36,605 nt of DNA, from positions 1-36,605 of the forward strand of contig JAKQTP010000026.1 of assembly GCA_029563035.1 (NCBI GenBank), written 5' to 3'. Origin of the DNA: an archaeon (lineage in GTDB: Archaea; Iainarchaeota; Iainarchaeia; CSSED10-239). The notes under the pieces are model-generated. The model did not search any database and had not been told where the DNA came from. It was given only the letters and a program-made list of their open reading frames with translations. Both the position numbers and the translations under genes were made by a program. This document shows, in pieces, positions 7,329 to 15,427 of the stretch. Position 1 is the first letter of the stretch; each line of letters starts with the position of its first letter.

Positions 7329-8030
7329 ATGCCACGCAAGAGAACCCAAAAATTTTATTTTGGGGAGGAACAAGAACAAGCAGTAATAAGATTTATCAAA
7401 GCTGAAACCGAAGAAGAAAAGAACAAGATATTCAATGAATATTTAGAAGAACCTCTCACAATTATGATTGAAAGTATTATCCGGCGATATAAATTATATC
7501 GTAGAGGATTTACTTTTCGTGATCAACACGCGGATACTATGTCTTTTTTGATGACAAAAGCGCCTAAATTTGATCCTACTGCAAATAAGAAGGCATATTC
7601 ATATTTTGGTACTATTTGTAAGAATTATTTAATGGGTTCCATACAAAAAGATGTAAAAGATTTCAATAGAACTGTTTCTTATGAAGATATTTCAACATCA
7701 ATTAATGAAAATCCGGACTTTTCTTACGTTATTGACACATCACCAATTGATTATAAAGAAATTATCACAAAATTATCAATAAAACTTGAAGAATTTGTTG
7801 AAAATGAAAAATTAAATGAAAACGAAATAAAATTAGGGTATGCATTAATCCAAATTTTCAATGATTTTGATAAAATATTTCAAATTGGTGAGGGTAATAA
7901 GTTCAATAAAAACTTAATTTTACTCGCAATACGTGAAATGACCTCATTATCAACTAAAGAGATACGAGTATCACTCAAAAAATATAGAAAACTGTACGAC
8001 GGGATTATTTCTGACTTTTTAAATTATTAA
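7329..8030 (+). CDS. 55: gp55-like late-transcription sigma factor
   Basis: A 233-residue protein resembling T4 gp55, the sigma-like subunit that redirects host RNA polymerase to late promoters. The core region FTFRDQHADTMSFLMTKAPKFD, then AYSYFGTICKNYLMGSIQKD and FNRTVSYED, matches sigma region 2: helices for core binding and -10 recognition. The C-terminus ends SDFLNY, similar to the LDFL-type epitope with which T4 gp55 binds the sliding clamp. It is slightly longer than T4 gp55. The gene immediately follows the GT2-like gene. It is the likely reader of the TATTTATA elements found before virion genes. Confidence 0.85.
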   Translation: MPRKRTQKFYFGEEQEQAVIRFIKAETEEEKNKIFNEYLEEPLTIMIESIIRRYKLYRRGFTFRDQHADTMSFLMTKAPKFDPTANKKAYSYFGTICKNYLMGSIQKDVKDFNRTVSYEDISTSINENPDFSYVIDTSPIDYKEIITKLSIKLEEFVENEKLNENEIKLGYALIQIFNDFDKIFQIGEGNKFNKNLILLAIREMTSLSTKEIRVSLKKYRKLYDGIISDFLNY

Positions 8031-8039
8031 AAACAACAC

Positions 8040-8047
8040 TATTTATT
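8040..8047 (+). promoter_or_regulatory. Candidate late promoter element TATTTATT
   Basis: TATTTATT (followed by G) lies 16 bases before the ATG at 8064. It differs from the common TATTTATA form at one position. Confidence 0.4.
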
Positions 8048-8063
8048 GCATATATTATTTAAA

Positions 8064-8453
8064 ATGAGAAAAAAAAGAAAAATAATTGAACTGAGTGTCG
8101 ATTCTGCATTAGCTTTAATGCAAGAAATTTACAACGACATTGTTGAGCAGAAAAATAATGCCTCAATAATCATGAAAAAGATGTTGGCCTTTATGAAAGA
8201 AGCTGATGATATGAGTATGATTGGACCTGTTATTAAAGAACAACAAAAAATTCTTAATGATTGTACTGAAAAGAAAATTTCATTAGTGAAATTACAAAAT
8301 GCAATGCTAAAACAAAACGGACCAAATGATAAAAATAGAGGATTTAGTGAAACACCATTAACTGATGAAGAACGAAAAATTCTTGATGAACTTATAGGTG
8401 GTGATGATAAAGAATCTGAAAATAAAGATGATGGTGGAAAATATACTTTTTAA
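8064..8453 (+). CDS. Hypothetical helical protein following the late sigma gene
   Basis: About 129 residues from the ATG at 8064; an upstream TTG at 8046 would add six residues and overlap the late-promoter element. It has a basic N-terminus (MRKKRKIIEL), a predicted helical core with a Met-rich stretch (KKMLAFMKEADDMSMIG), and an acidic tail with TDEERKILDELIGGDD. In T4 the small acidic co-activator gp33 works with gp55, and a gene next to the sigma factor could have such a role. I see no convincing gp33 motif, and a structural role is equally possible. It shares one base with the next start (TAATG). Confidence 0.7.
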   Translation: MRKKRKIIELSVDSALALMQEIYNDIVEQKNNASIIMKKMLAFMKEADDMSMIGPVIKEQQKILNDCTEKKISLVKLQNAMLKQNGPNDKNRGFSETPLTDEERKILDELIGGDDKESENKDDGGKYTF

Positions 8454-10351
8454 TGGGATTAAATGATGATTTAGTAAACAAGATTACGAAAGAACTTTCG
8501 ATTATTAAAACCATCAATCAAGATCCAAATTCTTTAATTGATGGTATGTACGAAAATCATGCCTCACAATTAGAGAACTTAAATGGTATTGTTAAAAAAA
8601 CTGTAACTGATTTCACATCAAAATTAACAGGAGGCTCACAAAATAAAAAAGATATTTTTGAACAAATTGTAAGAATTGCAGAAAGTTTTGTTGGTGATGA
8701 AAAAGAAGATCAAATTAATGCAAAAACAAAGCCTTTAGTAACAACAAAATTAAAAAAATACGCAAAAGAAGCTGGATATAAAACACTACAACAAAGCAAA
8801 GAAATCATCTTAACCGAAACAAAAAAATCATTTTTTGGTGGTGTGGGTACATGTAATCCAACAACACCACTGGATACGACTGGTTTAGATATTTCTCCAA
8901 AAGAATTTGATTTTATGGGTATGTTAAAAACAGACCCGATGTCAATTACCGGAAAACTCATATATGAAAGTGTTGTTCCAAATGAAACAAATGATATTAA
9001 ATTTAACCAGATTCTTTATAATACATTTACAACATATCCATATGATTTTTTTACAAAAAGTAATGAACATTTGTTTTCAATAACATGGAATCCAAACAAT
9101 CAAAATTATACAATATATGGATTGACACCCACGACACCAATTGGTGATTTTATTGATAACTATTATAACTCGATAGAGTTTCCGGATATTGAACATGTTT
9201 TAAAAACAACAACACATATGGTTTTGGGTGGTGACGCAGTTAATGTTGAGCCAAAAGCATTTCAAATTGGAATGAAAAAAGGTAATAGACTACTTAAAAA
9301 AATATTTTCATTATGTAACAAAGAAACAACCAATCAACCATTAATGAAAAATACTTTTACAGAATTAAATGAAGATGAGTATGATATAATTAATTATTTT
9401 GATTTTGATGATGTAGAGGGTATTGATTTAGACGATGAAGACGCAAAATATAGGGGTGTGTTGAAATTTAGAGATTGTGATAATTTCGAAATACCACTTA
9501 ACACCAACTATCCTGAAGATTTTGTTTATTTTCTAGATAGTAGTGACAAAACTATTGATGAAAATGTTGATGACACATTAAATAATGCGGCAATTGATGC
9601 TTATGAAGAATCTGGTGGTTCAATACCACTTGAAGGGTTTCAGATATCAATAATAAAAGACTTTATTTTACAATTTCCCAAAGCATTAGTGATGACTTTT
9701 TTATCACCAAAAATGTTTTTTCCGATCATATTAATACATAAACATGTAAAAGAAAGTTTTGCTTCAGCTGAAGAGTATATGAGATCTCTACATAATTTAT
9801 TTTATAACATTATCAGTGCATTATTTTGGAAATTTAATAAAGAATTTTGGTTACTTATTAAACAAGATTTATTAAAATTTATAAGAAAAATTGCAATCGC
9901 AATTCAAATGAATAAAATAAAAAGACTAAAAATTATTGTTAAAATATTGATTAACATATTAAGAAAAGCATTAACTGTTGAAATAAAAAGTTGTAAAGAA
10001 TTGTTTTCTGCTATTTTGGGTACTATAAACACATCTCTTAATTCTAGTACTAAATTACCAATGCCCAATTTATTATTAAGTCTTTCTGAATTTTTACCTG
10101 GATTTAGTAATGATAGGGCATATATGAATATTATACGAAAACTAGAAAATGCTGGTGTTAATGTCGGTCCAATATATGGGACGACAAATAAATTACTTCC
10201 AATAGTTAAATGTATTGTTGATGGGTATACGGAAGAAATTGACACCAATTCTTATGTTAAAGTATCAGTGAAAAGCATTAAAATTCCAACTCCTGTTGGA
10301 CCTATAACAATACCACCAGGTATACTTGAAGGATATGGAAAAATGTTATAA
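8453..10351 (+). CDS. Large hypothetical structural protein, possibly baseplate
   Basis: A 632-residue protein with no family I can name. The N-terminal 130 residues are helical and polar. The middle is mixed with long acidic stretches (DFDDVEGIDLDDEDAK). From about residue 395 to 510 there is a very helical part rich in Ile, Phe and Lys (FILQFPKALVMTFLSPKMFF and INILRKAL), partly hydrophobic. The end is beta-like with Pro-rich TPVGPITIPPG. It lies upstream of the gp5-like gene in the same packed cluster, so baseplate or tail is the best guess. The hydrophobic helices could alternatively insert in a membrane during DNA entry. Confidence 0.7.
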   Translation: MGLNDDLVNKITKELSIIKTINQDPNSLIDGMYENHASQLENLNGIVKKTVTDFTSKLTGGSQNKKDIFEQIVRIAESFVGDEKEDQINAKTKPLVTTKLKKYAKEAGYKTLQQSKEIILTETKKSFFGGVGTCNPTTPLDTTGLDISPKEFDFMGMLKTDPMSITGKLIYESVVPNETNDIKFNQILYNTFTTYPYDFFTKSNEHLFSITWNPNNQNYTIYGLTPTTPIGDFIDNYYNSIEFPDIEHVLKTTTHMVLGGDAVNVEPKAFQIGMKKGNRLLKKIFSLCNKETTNQPLMKNTFTELNEDEYDIINYFDFDDVEGIDLDDEDAKYRGVLKFRDCDNFEIPLNTNYPEDFVYFLDSSDKTIDENVDDTLNNAAIDAYEESGGSIPLEGFQISIIKDFILQFPKALVMTFLSPKMFFPIILIHKHVKESFASAEEYMRSLHNLFYNIISALFWKFNKEFWLLIKQDLLKFIRKIAIAIQMNKIKRLKIIVKILINILRKALTVEIKSCKELFSAILGTINTSLNSSTKLPMPNLLLSLSEFLPGFSNDRAYMNIIRKLENAGVNVGPIYGTTNKLLPIVKCIVDGYTEEIDTNSYVKVSVKSIKIPTPVGPITIPPGILEGYGKML

Positions 10352-10352
10352 T

Positions 10353-10550
10353 ATGGAAAAAGAAAAAATAAAAGAAATTGTTGAAAATGTAACAAATAAA
10401 CCTAATAAAGTTTTGATTGAATGTAGAGATTCTTTATTAGATGAGTTTGAAAAAACAAAAGAGTTGATTGTTAATTTGACAAGACATTTGGAAGCTATCG
10501 AAGAATATTATAATGTAATAAATAACGAAATTGGTAAAAGATTAAAATAA
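10353..10550 (+). CDS. Small coiled-coil protein
   Basis: A 65-residue protein when started at the ATG at 10353, two bases after the previous stop; TTG 10326 or ATG 10335 would start inside the upstream gene. It is nearly all predicted helix with heptad-like spacing (KIKEIVENVTNK and LLDEFEKTKELIVNLTRHLEAIEEYYNVI). It abuts the gp5-like gene with no gap. It may be a chaperone or a small tail component; function unknown. Confidence 0.65.
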   Translation: MEKEKIKEIVENVTNKPNKVLIECRDSLLDEFEKTKELIVNLTRHLEAIEEYYNVINNEIGKRLK

Positions 10551-12041
10551 ATGAAATTTATTGATATTGGTATATGTGTAAATAATAAAGATCCAAAGGG
10601 TATTGGTAGAATAAGATATCGCCCCTATGGTGTTTTTACAAGTGAAATTGAAAATGGTGTAAAATATGATGAATGGGACGAAAAAGATCCTTTTTTGGCA
10701 ATTCCATTTCTACCTCTTCATATAAATATTATACCACAAATACAACAATCTGTTAAATTATTAAAATATGACACTGAAAAAGACACACAAAACGTGGAAT
10801 ATGTTGCAGGACCATACACATCACCACATGACTTACAAAATCAAACATTTTTAGTTCAACACCAAGATACAACATATGGCGGTACGATAGTAAAGGGTAC
10901 AAAAGAAATTAGAAACAAAAGTGGAAAATTTAACAGTCCAGTTACAAAGGGCTCTATGGTTGATGACAAAGATACTGGTGTTCGTGGAAATTATGGTTCT
11001 GATGTTTTTTTTACAGAAAACGGTATACAATTACGAGGTGGTTCACTAATAAGTAAAAATAGTGGTAAAAAAGATGTGTTAGACTATCCTCAAGTTGCAA
11101 AAAAAATGGCAAGATTTAATTTAAAAAAATTCCCAAAAACATATAAAACAACCAGGCAAACAGTTGATACATCTAAAATTGCTGTTAGTAAATTGAGATA
11201 TATTATAGAATACGAAATTGATGATTTTGATATTCCAACACTTGCTAGTTTTTACATTTATAAAGTTATTGGTGGTGACACAGATCAATTCAATACTGAT
11301 GTGTTTGATGAAAGCTCAATATTACCAATTGACGACACTAAAGCATTATCTCTAATCAATATTAATGATAATTTTACTGGTGTTACATTTCAAAAAACTC
11401 TTAAAGAAAATACAATTCAATCTGCATATATTGAAATTCGAAATATTCTTCAATTATTGGACGGGAAAGGGTTAAGTGTGTTTGGAAACAAATATTTAAA
11501 CGATGAAATTCATCCATTTTATTTCCGGCCGACAAATAATTTAAGATTGGTAAAACACATAAATAAAACTACATTTATTAATAAAATTCAAGTTCGTAAC
11601 ATATCTGGCGGCTCGGGACTAATATATTCTAGACAAAATGCGACACCACCATTAATTTCAAACAAAAAAATAGATAATGTTGCCAAAGAAGTAAAAAATG
11701 CTGGAGAACAATCATTTTCATCATTAAGTGCTGATAAAATTTTTCTAACAAGTACGAGCCCAAATGTCGGACCAAATGTTAAAGCTATCAATTTTAACGA
11801 ATTGGATGAATATGAATTAACTCAAGAAGATTATGTAAATAAAATAGAACCGAATACATATGCACTAGTTCGTGGTGAAAATTTATATAATGTACTAATG
11901 GCAATGGTTAAATTGATGGAAAGTCATATTCATAACATAAACGAGCCATTGGTTCAATCCGATCCAAGATGGATTGAATTGTCTAAGTTAATTAGTACAC
12001 TACGTGATGATTTATTAAATGAATCACTCCGAATAAACTAA
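10551..12041 (+). CDS. gp5-like baseplate protein with N-terminal OB-fold
   Basis: A 496-residue protein. Residues 1-90 look like the OB-fold that opens T4 gp5 and related baseplate hub proteins. The signs are DIGICVNNKDPKGIGRIRYR, matching the usual D-P-x-G-x-G-R-V pattern, then FLAIPFLPLHINIIPQ and VKLLKYD. A beta-rich part follows (FFTENGIQLRGGSL). No lysozyme domain is seen, unlike T4 gp5. The C-terminal 60 residues are helical (YALVRGENLYNVLMAMVKLM). It probably forms the central hub or spike of the tail. It is encoded between other probable structural proteins. Confidence 0.65.
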   Translation: MKFIDIGICVNNKDPKGIGRIRYRPYGVFTSEIENGVKYDEWDEKDPFLAIPFLPLHINIIPQIQQSVKLLKYDTEKDTQNVEYVAGPYTSPHDLQNQTFLVQHQDTTYGGTIVKGTKEIRNKSGKFNSPVTKGSMVDDKDTGVRGNYGSDVFFTENGIQLRGGSLISKNSGKKDVLDYPQVAKKMARFNLKKFPKTYKTTRQTVDTSKIAVSKLRYIIEYEIDDFDIPTLASFYIYKVIGGDTDQFNTDVFDESSILPIDDTKALSLININDNFTGVTFQKTLKENTIQSAYIEIRNILQLLDGKGLSVFGNKYLNDEIHPFYFRPTNNLRLVKHINKTTFINKIQVRNISGGSGLIYSRQNATPPLISNKKIDNVAKEVKNAGEQSFSSLSADKIFLTSTSPNVGPNVKAINFNELDEYELTQEDYVNKIEPNTYALVRGENLYNVLMAMVKLMESHIHNINEPLVQSDPRWIELSKLISTLRDDLLNESLRIN

Positions 12042-12046
12042 TCACA

Positions 12047-12054
12047 TATTTATA
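12047..12054 (+). promoter_or_regulatory. Candidate late promoter element TATTTATA
   Basis: TATTTATA lies 10 bases before the ATG at 12065. The extended sequence TATTTATAGTAAAAACT is identical to the one upstream of the prohead protease gene on the other strand. Confidence 0.6.
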
Positions 12055-12064
12055 GTAAAAACTC

Positions 12065-13444
12065 ATGTCATACTATAGATCATATTTCAAAAAGAACAAT
12101 ACGATACTCAAAAATTCGTATATTAATACCGCCAAAAACCCAAATACCGAGATATTTTATGGTAATGGTTTTTCGAAATTTATTTTTCAAGTCGATTTTT
12201 CTCAATTACAAGAAAAAATTAATAACGGTGATTTTATATTAAATGAGAATACCACACACCGACTTCACCTGACTAATACAATTTTTGGTGACGAAACATT
12301 ACTGGGTGAAGAAAGAGGTACTGGTAGAGAAAGAGCGGTTTCGTTTGACTTAATACTGTTTGAAATTCCGGAGTTTTGGGATGAAGGTGTTGGTTTTGAT
12401 TATGATAAAGTAGTGGATTTTACAACTGGTAATTTAACGTATGATTTACGTCCGTCTAACTGGTTTAATCGTAGCTCAATTTCCGGATGGACTGAAGAAG
12501 GTATATATAGCACAACACCAACAATACTACAAAGAATTCATTTTGATAATGGTAATGAAAATATTGATGTTGATATTACAGATTATGTGAATAATATATT
12601 ATCTGGCCTAACTGAAAATTACGGTCTGGGTTTGGCTTTTGACCTTCCATATGAACTTATAACAACATTAGCACCAGAACAATCAGTTTCTTTTTTTACA
12701 AAATACACACAAACATTCTGGGAGCCATTTGTAGAAACAATTTTTGATGATGTTATTGATGACAACAGAGAAAGTTTTTATGTTGGTATTTCAAATAGGA
12801 ATTTATATCTGTATGTTAATTATATGGGTAATCCTTATAATCTTGATGAATTACCAATCGTTGACATTCTAGATCCTACGGGGTCAGTAATACCAACACT
12901 ATCTGGTCTGACACCAGAACATGTCAGGAAAGGTGTTTATAAAATATCTTTTGGTGTTGATGGTATTCTTTGTGAGGGAAAACGTTTTTTCTATGATAGA
13001 TGGTGTAATATTATCATAAATGGTCGAGATTTAGATTGTGTAACACAAAAATTTATACCAAAACAATTCAATGATTTTTTCCAAATCGGACCAAATCAAA
13101 CCAGTGTTGATAAGTTTGCTGTACAATTTTATGGTGTATCATTGAACGAAAAAATTAAAAGAGGTTCTACAAGAAAAATTGTTGTAACATTCAGATCAAT
13201 AGACAATCCACCCAAATCCGTATTAATGGATGATGTTTATTATAGAGTCTACGTCAAAGAAGGACGAACACAGGTCAATGTGTGGGAATGGACTAAATTG
13301 GATAAAACAAATGAAAATTCATTTATGTTAGATACGTCTTATATGATTCCTCGTGAATATTGGGTTGAATTGCGAACTATGATTAATGGTGAAGATGTAT
13401 TTTACAAAGATGAGATAAAATTTGAAATTGTTTCAGAAAAGTAA
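12065..13444 (+). CDS. Beta-rich structural protein, probably tail or baseplate
   Basis: A 459-residue, beta-rich protein with many aromatic residues. The N-terminal part (TILKNSYINTAKNPNTEIFYG, then FIFQVDFSQL and HRLHLTN) resembles DNRLRE-type beta-sandwich domains found in surface and fibre proteins. In that family NPNTE follows an A-x-x-Y-I strand. The rest has repeated short strands with Trp/Tyr (GYSWTEE-like and YYRVYVKEGRTQVNVWEW). It has its own candidate late promoter and no signal peptide. A tail or fibre-base role is inferred from composition and location; the DNRLRE link is tentative. Confidence 0.6.
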   Translation: MSYYRSYFKKNNTILKNSYINTAKNPNTEIFYGNGFSKFIFQVDFSQLQEKINNGDFILNENTTHRLHLTNTIFGDETLLGEERGTGRERAVSFDLILFEIPEFWDEGVGFDYDKVVDFTTGNLTYDLRPSNWFNRSSISGWTEEGIYSTTPTILQRIHFDNGNENIDVDITDYVNNILSGLTENYGLGLAFDLPYELITTLAPEQSVSFFTKYTQTFWEPFVETIFDDVIDDNRESFYVGISNRNLYLYVNYMGNPYNLDELPIVDILDPTGSVIPTLSGLTPEHVRKGVYKISFGVDGILCEGKRFFYDRWCNIIINGRDLDCVTQKFIPKQFNDFFQIGPNQTSVDKFAVQFYGVSLNEKIKRGSTRKIVVTFRSIDNPPKSVLMDDVYYRVYVKEGRTQVNVWEWTKLDKTNENSFMLDTSYMIPREYWVELRTMINGEDVFYKDEIKFEIVSEK

Positions 13445-13482
13445 ACATTTACATAATTAGAAAAATTCACTATCTTATGTAA

Positions 13483-13788
13483 GTGAAATCGGTTTACTTA
13501 ATACGAGGCAATGATGGTAAATATAAAATTGGTATTGCCAAAAATCCTAAAAAAAGAATAAAACAACTTCAAACCGGAAATTCTGATGAATTAACATTAA
13601 TTGAAACATATCCATCAGAAAATGCATCAAAAATTGAATCGGCATTACATCGTCAATTTTCACATGTGAAATTAAATGGTGAGTGGTTTGATTTGTCAAT
13701 AAAAGAAGAATCCCAGTTTATAAAAAATTGTGAAAATATTGACAAAACAATTATAACATTGCGTAAAATGGGGAATACCTTCATTTAA
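13483..13788 (+). CDS. T5orf172/MUG113-type GIY-YIG-like protein
   Basis: A 101-residue protein with a GTG start at 13483, as no in-frame ATG exists upstream of the domain. It contains VYLIRGNDGKYKIGIAKNPKKRIKQLQTG, then ASKIESALHRQF and GEWFDL, the layout of the T5orf172 (MUG113) branch of the GIY-YIG nuclease superfamily. The two opening tripeptides (here VYL and KIG), Arg in KKRI, Glu in KIESALH and the GEWF ending are all present. In phages such domains occur in DNA-binding or endonuclease proteins, alone or fused to others. It is the last plus-strand gene before the convergent gap. It may be a small stand-alone nuclease. Confidence 0.75.
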   Translation: MKSVYLIRGNDGKYKIGIAKNPKKRIKQLQTGNSDELTLIETYPSENASKIESALHRQFSHVKLNGEWFDLSIKEESQFIKNCENIDKTIITLRKMGNTFI

Positions 13789-13918
13789 AAATTGAAAATC
13801 TACCTTGTTTTAATGACTGTGGAGAACGAATTACATTTTAGTCATCAACCTCTATAACAAATGAACGATCATCGTGGAAAACGAACCAGAACAAGTCCTG
13901 AATGAAAAAAACATAATC
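13789..13918. other. Convergent intergenic gap with a repeated 12-mer and stem-forming segments
   Basis: No ORF is supported here. GTGGAGAACGAA at 13819-13830 recurs as GTGGAAAACGAA at 13874-13885. AATGACT pairs with AGTCAT across the first copy, and TCGT(GGAAA)ACGA forms a short hairpin at the second. CTTGTT at 13804-13809 can pair with AACAAG at 13889-13894, enclosing both. No T-run marks a normal terminator. A small structured RNA or a protein-binding site is possible. Confidence 0.35.
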
Positions 13919-14455
13919 TTAGAAGATCAAAAAATGTAAAATAAAAAAAGTATTAATTTTTTTGATCAATTCAATAGTTCGTTTAAATTGTGTATTTTCT
14001 TTTATTGTTTTCTTTTGTTCTGTTAAATCGATAATATCGTCCGGTGATGGTTCATTCACAATAGGGACAGTATAACCATATCTTTTCTGAATATATTTAT
14101 CTATTTCTTCTTTATAATATCCTAGTAATTCACCAATTTCACGAGCCTCTTCCGATGTTTTATCAGCTAAATATCCATTATTTTTTCGTGCGATTTCATA
14201 TAACCTCAATGCTTTTTCTTTGTTACGATATACAATAGCTTTCATTTCATTTATACCTATCATTCGTATAGGTATAATATCAAATTTATACTTTTCCAAA
14301 ATTTTCCTGAATCTTTTGGATATTGTCATATACGCAACATCACGTTTTCCCTTAATAAGTGTTAATAATGACCCTTCATCTGTACTAGCTTCACTGGGGT
14401 GAATTTCTTCGTTTAATAATGTATTGTATCTTTCAAGAAGGGATAAACGACTCAT
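13919..14455 (-). CDS. Hypothetical phage protein
   Basis: A 178-residue protein. The core has MTISKRFRKILEKYKFDIIPIRM and KALRLYEIARKNNGYLADKT. The following EEAREIGELLGYYKEEIDKYIQKRYG is a helical segment I associate with small phage proteins of unknown function. The N-terminus (SRLSLLERYNTLLNEE) ends in LNE, but without the Q or D seen in the shared leader family. The last 15 residues are hydrophobic and aromatic (FFILHFLIF), which is odd for a soluble protein and may reflect read-through into terminator-like sequence. GATCAAAAAA and TTTTTTGATC form an inverted repeat over this end. It has its own candidate late promoter. Confidence 0.7.
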   Translation of the reverse strand: MSRLSLLERYNTLLNEEIHPSEASTDEGSLLTLIKGKRDVAYMTISKRFRKILEKYKFDIIPIRMIGINEMKAIVYRNKEKALRLYEIARKNNGYLADKTSEEAREIGELLGYYKEEIDKYIQKRYGYTVPIVNEPSPDDIIDLTEQKKTIKENTQFKRTIELIKKINTFFILHFLIF

Positions 14456-14470
14456 TTAAATTATTTTATT

Positions 14471-14478
14471 TATAAATA
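14471..14478 (-). promoter_or_regulatory. Candidate late promoter element TATTTATA
   Basis: On the minus strand TATTTATA lies 15 bases before the ATG at 14455. The surrounding sequence is partly palindromic (TATTTATAAATA), so orientation is less certain here. Confidence 0.45.
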
Positions 14479-14482
14479 GTTT

Positions 14483-14941
14483 TCAATCATAAAAAATAAC
14501 ATCAACTTTACATTCTTTTAACATTTGTAACGCTTTTTCCTGAGATTCATTCCATTTTTCTTTATTTTTTGTAGTACAAATTGATTTACAATAAACGGCT
14601 TTTATTCCAGAATTGATAATTGCCCGAGCACAATCCGCACATGGTATTCCTGATGTTACAATAATTACAGATTCATCAAGTGGTATTCCAACTCGTGCTG
14701 CGTTATAAATTGCATTGCGCTCAGAATGTTCAAAAAAATAATACTTTTCAGGTCGTTCCTGACGTTCTGGTACTTCGTCATCTAATCCTCTAGGAAATGA
14801 ATTATATCCAGTAGAACGAATTTCTTTATCTTTTCCAACAATAACAGCACCAATTTGCGTTGACCGGTCTTTTGATTTAAGTTTAACCTGTTCGGCAATA
14901 TTAATAAAATACCGAAGCCATTCTTCATTTAACTTTACCAT
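14483..14941 (-). CDS. dCMP deaminase
   Basis: Deaminates dCMP to dUMP, the substrate of thymidylate synthase. The 152-residue protein has the zinc-dependent cytidine/deoxycytidylate deaminase motifs: EHSERNAI with His72 and Glu74, and PCADCARAII with Cys101 and Cys104. The early STQIGAVIVGKD strand and the insert GYNSFPRG agree with the dCMP branch. Length fits the phage enzymes. It overlaps the HAD gene by seven bases, so the pair is co-translated. With the dUTPase on the other strand it forms a dUMP-supplying set. Confidence 0.92.
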   Translation of the reverse strand: MVKLNEEWLRYFINIAEQVKLKSKDRSTQIGAVIVGKDKEIRSTGYNSFPRGLDDEVPERQERPEKYYFFEHSERNAIYNAARVGIPLDESVIIVTSGIPCADCARAIINSGIKAVYCKSICTTKNKEKWNESQEKALQMLKECKVDVIFYD

Positions 14942-15408
14942 ATTGTAAGCTTATTAATTATTTCTTGTTTTTTTCCCGTTTGTTTTATTCCTTCCATCCA
15001 CAATGGTGTATGAACAAAATGATTATTATTAATCCAATATTTGAGGTCAAGATCATCTATAGCAACCCAGAATGTGGGTTTGTGCACATCAACATGTTCC
15101 AATATTTCCATTGCACGTTGTTCTTCAAGTAAATTTATTGTTTTATTTGGTAAAGATTTTGTAATGTCAATTGGATGTTTAATAACTTTTTGCCATTCAA
15201 ATATACCCTTAAAATCTTCTAGAGTATAATGGTCTTTCCAATCACTTGATATTATAATTTCAGCTTCTGTTTTTTCAAGAATTTCATTAAATACCTTAAC
15301 AGCTTTTGCATTGAAACGATGAACGTAACCCCATTGTGTTAATTTTGGGTGGATTTCACTTCCCAGACATAGAACACCATCAAGATCGAGATATATGTAT
15401 TTTTTCAT
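14935..15408 (-). CDS. HAD-superfamily hydrolase, intact catalytic residues
   Basis: A 157-residue HAD-fold protein. Motif I is YLDLDGVL with Asp8 (nucleophile) and Asp10 (acid/base). Motif II is IIISSDW, and motif IV is VAIDDLD. The cap region is small, as in phage nucleotidases and polynucleotide-kinase-like phosphatases. It probably removes phosphate from a nucleotide or small molecule. It shares an operon with dCMP deaminase (seven-base overlap), which makes a nucleotide substrate plausible. TATTTATA lies 8 bases upstream, and the overlapping TATATTTG could also serve as a host-type -7 element. Confidence 0.85.
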   Translation of the reverse strand: MKKYIYLDLDGVLCLGSEIHPKLTQWGYVHRFNAKAVKVFNEILEKTEAEIIISSDWKDHYTLEDFKGIFEWQKVIKHPIDITKSLPNKTINLLEEQRAMEILEHVDVHKPTFWVAIDDLDLKYWINNNHFVHTPLWMEGIKQTGKKQEIINKLTIW

Positions 15409-15416
15409 GGTACAAA

Positions 15417-15424
15417 TATAAATA
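15417..15424 (-). promoter_or_regulatory. Candidate late promoter element TATTTATA before the HAD/dCMP deaminase pair
   Basis: Minus-strand TATTTATA, 8 bases before the ATG at 15408, overlaps TATATTTG, which fits the host -7 pattern TAnnTTTG. I found no well-spaced -33 TTTG, so which polymerase form reads it is unclear. Confidence 0.4.
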
Positions 15425-15427
15425 ATG

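Noticed and set aside
8064..8453. Firm assignment as gp33, the late co-activator
   Set aside because: Only the position next to the sigma gene supports it; the C-terminus lacks the hydrophobic clamp-binding tail of T4 gp33.
10551..12041. Lysozyme domain as in T4 gp5
   Set aside because: No catalytic Glu/Asp/Thr arrangement or lysozyme motif could be seen; only the OB-fold part is supported.
13441..13483. TATCTTAT before the T5orf172-like gene as a host-type promoter
   Set aside because: Two mismatches to TAnnTTTG and no spaced TTTG partner; too weak in AT-rich DNA.
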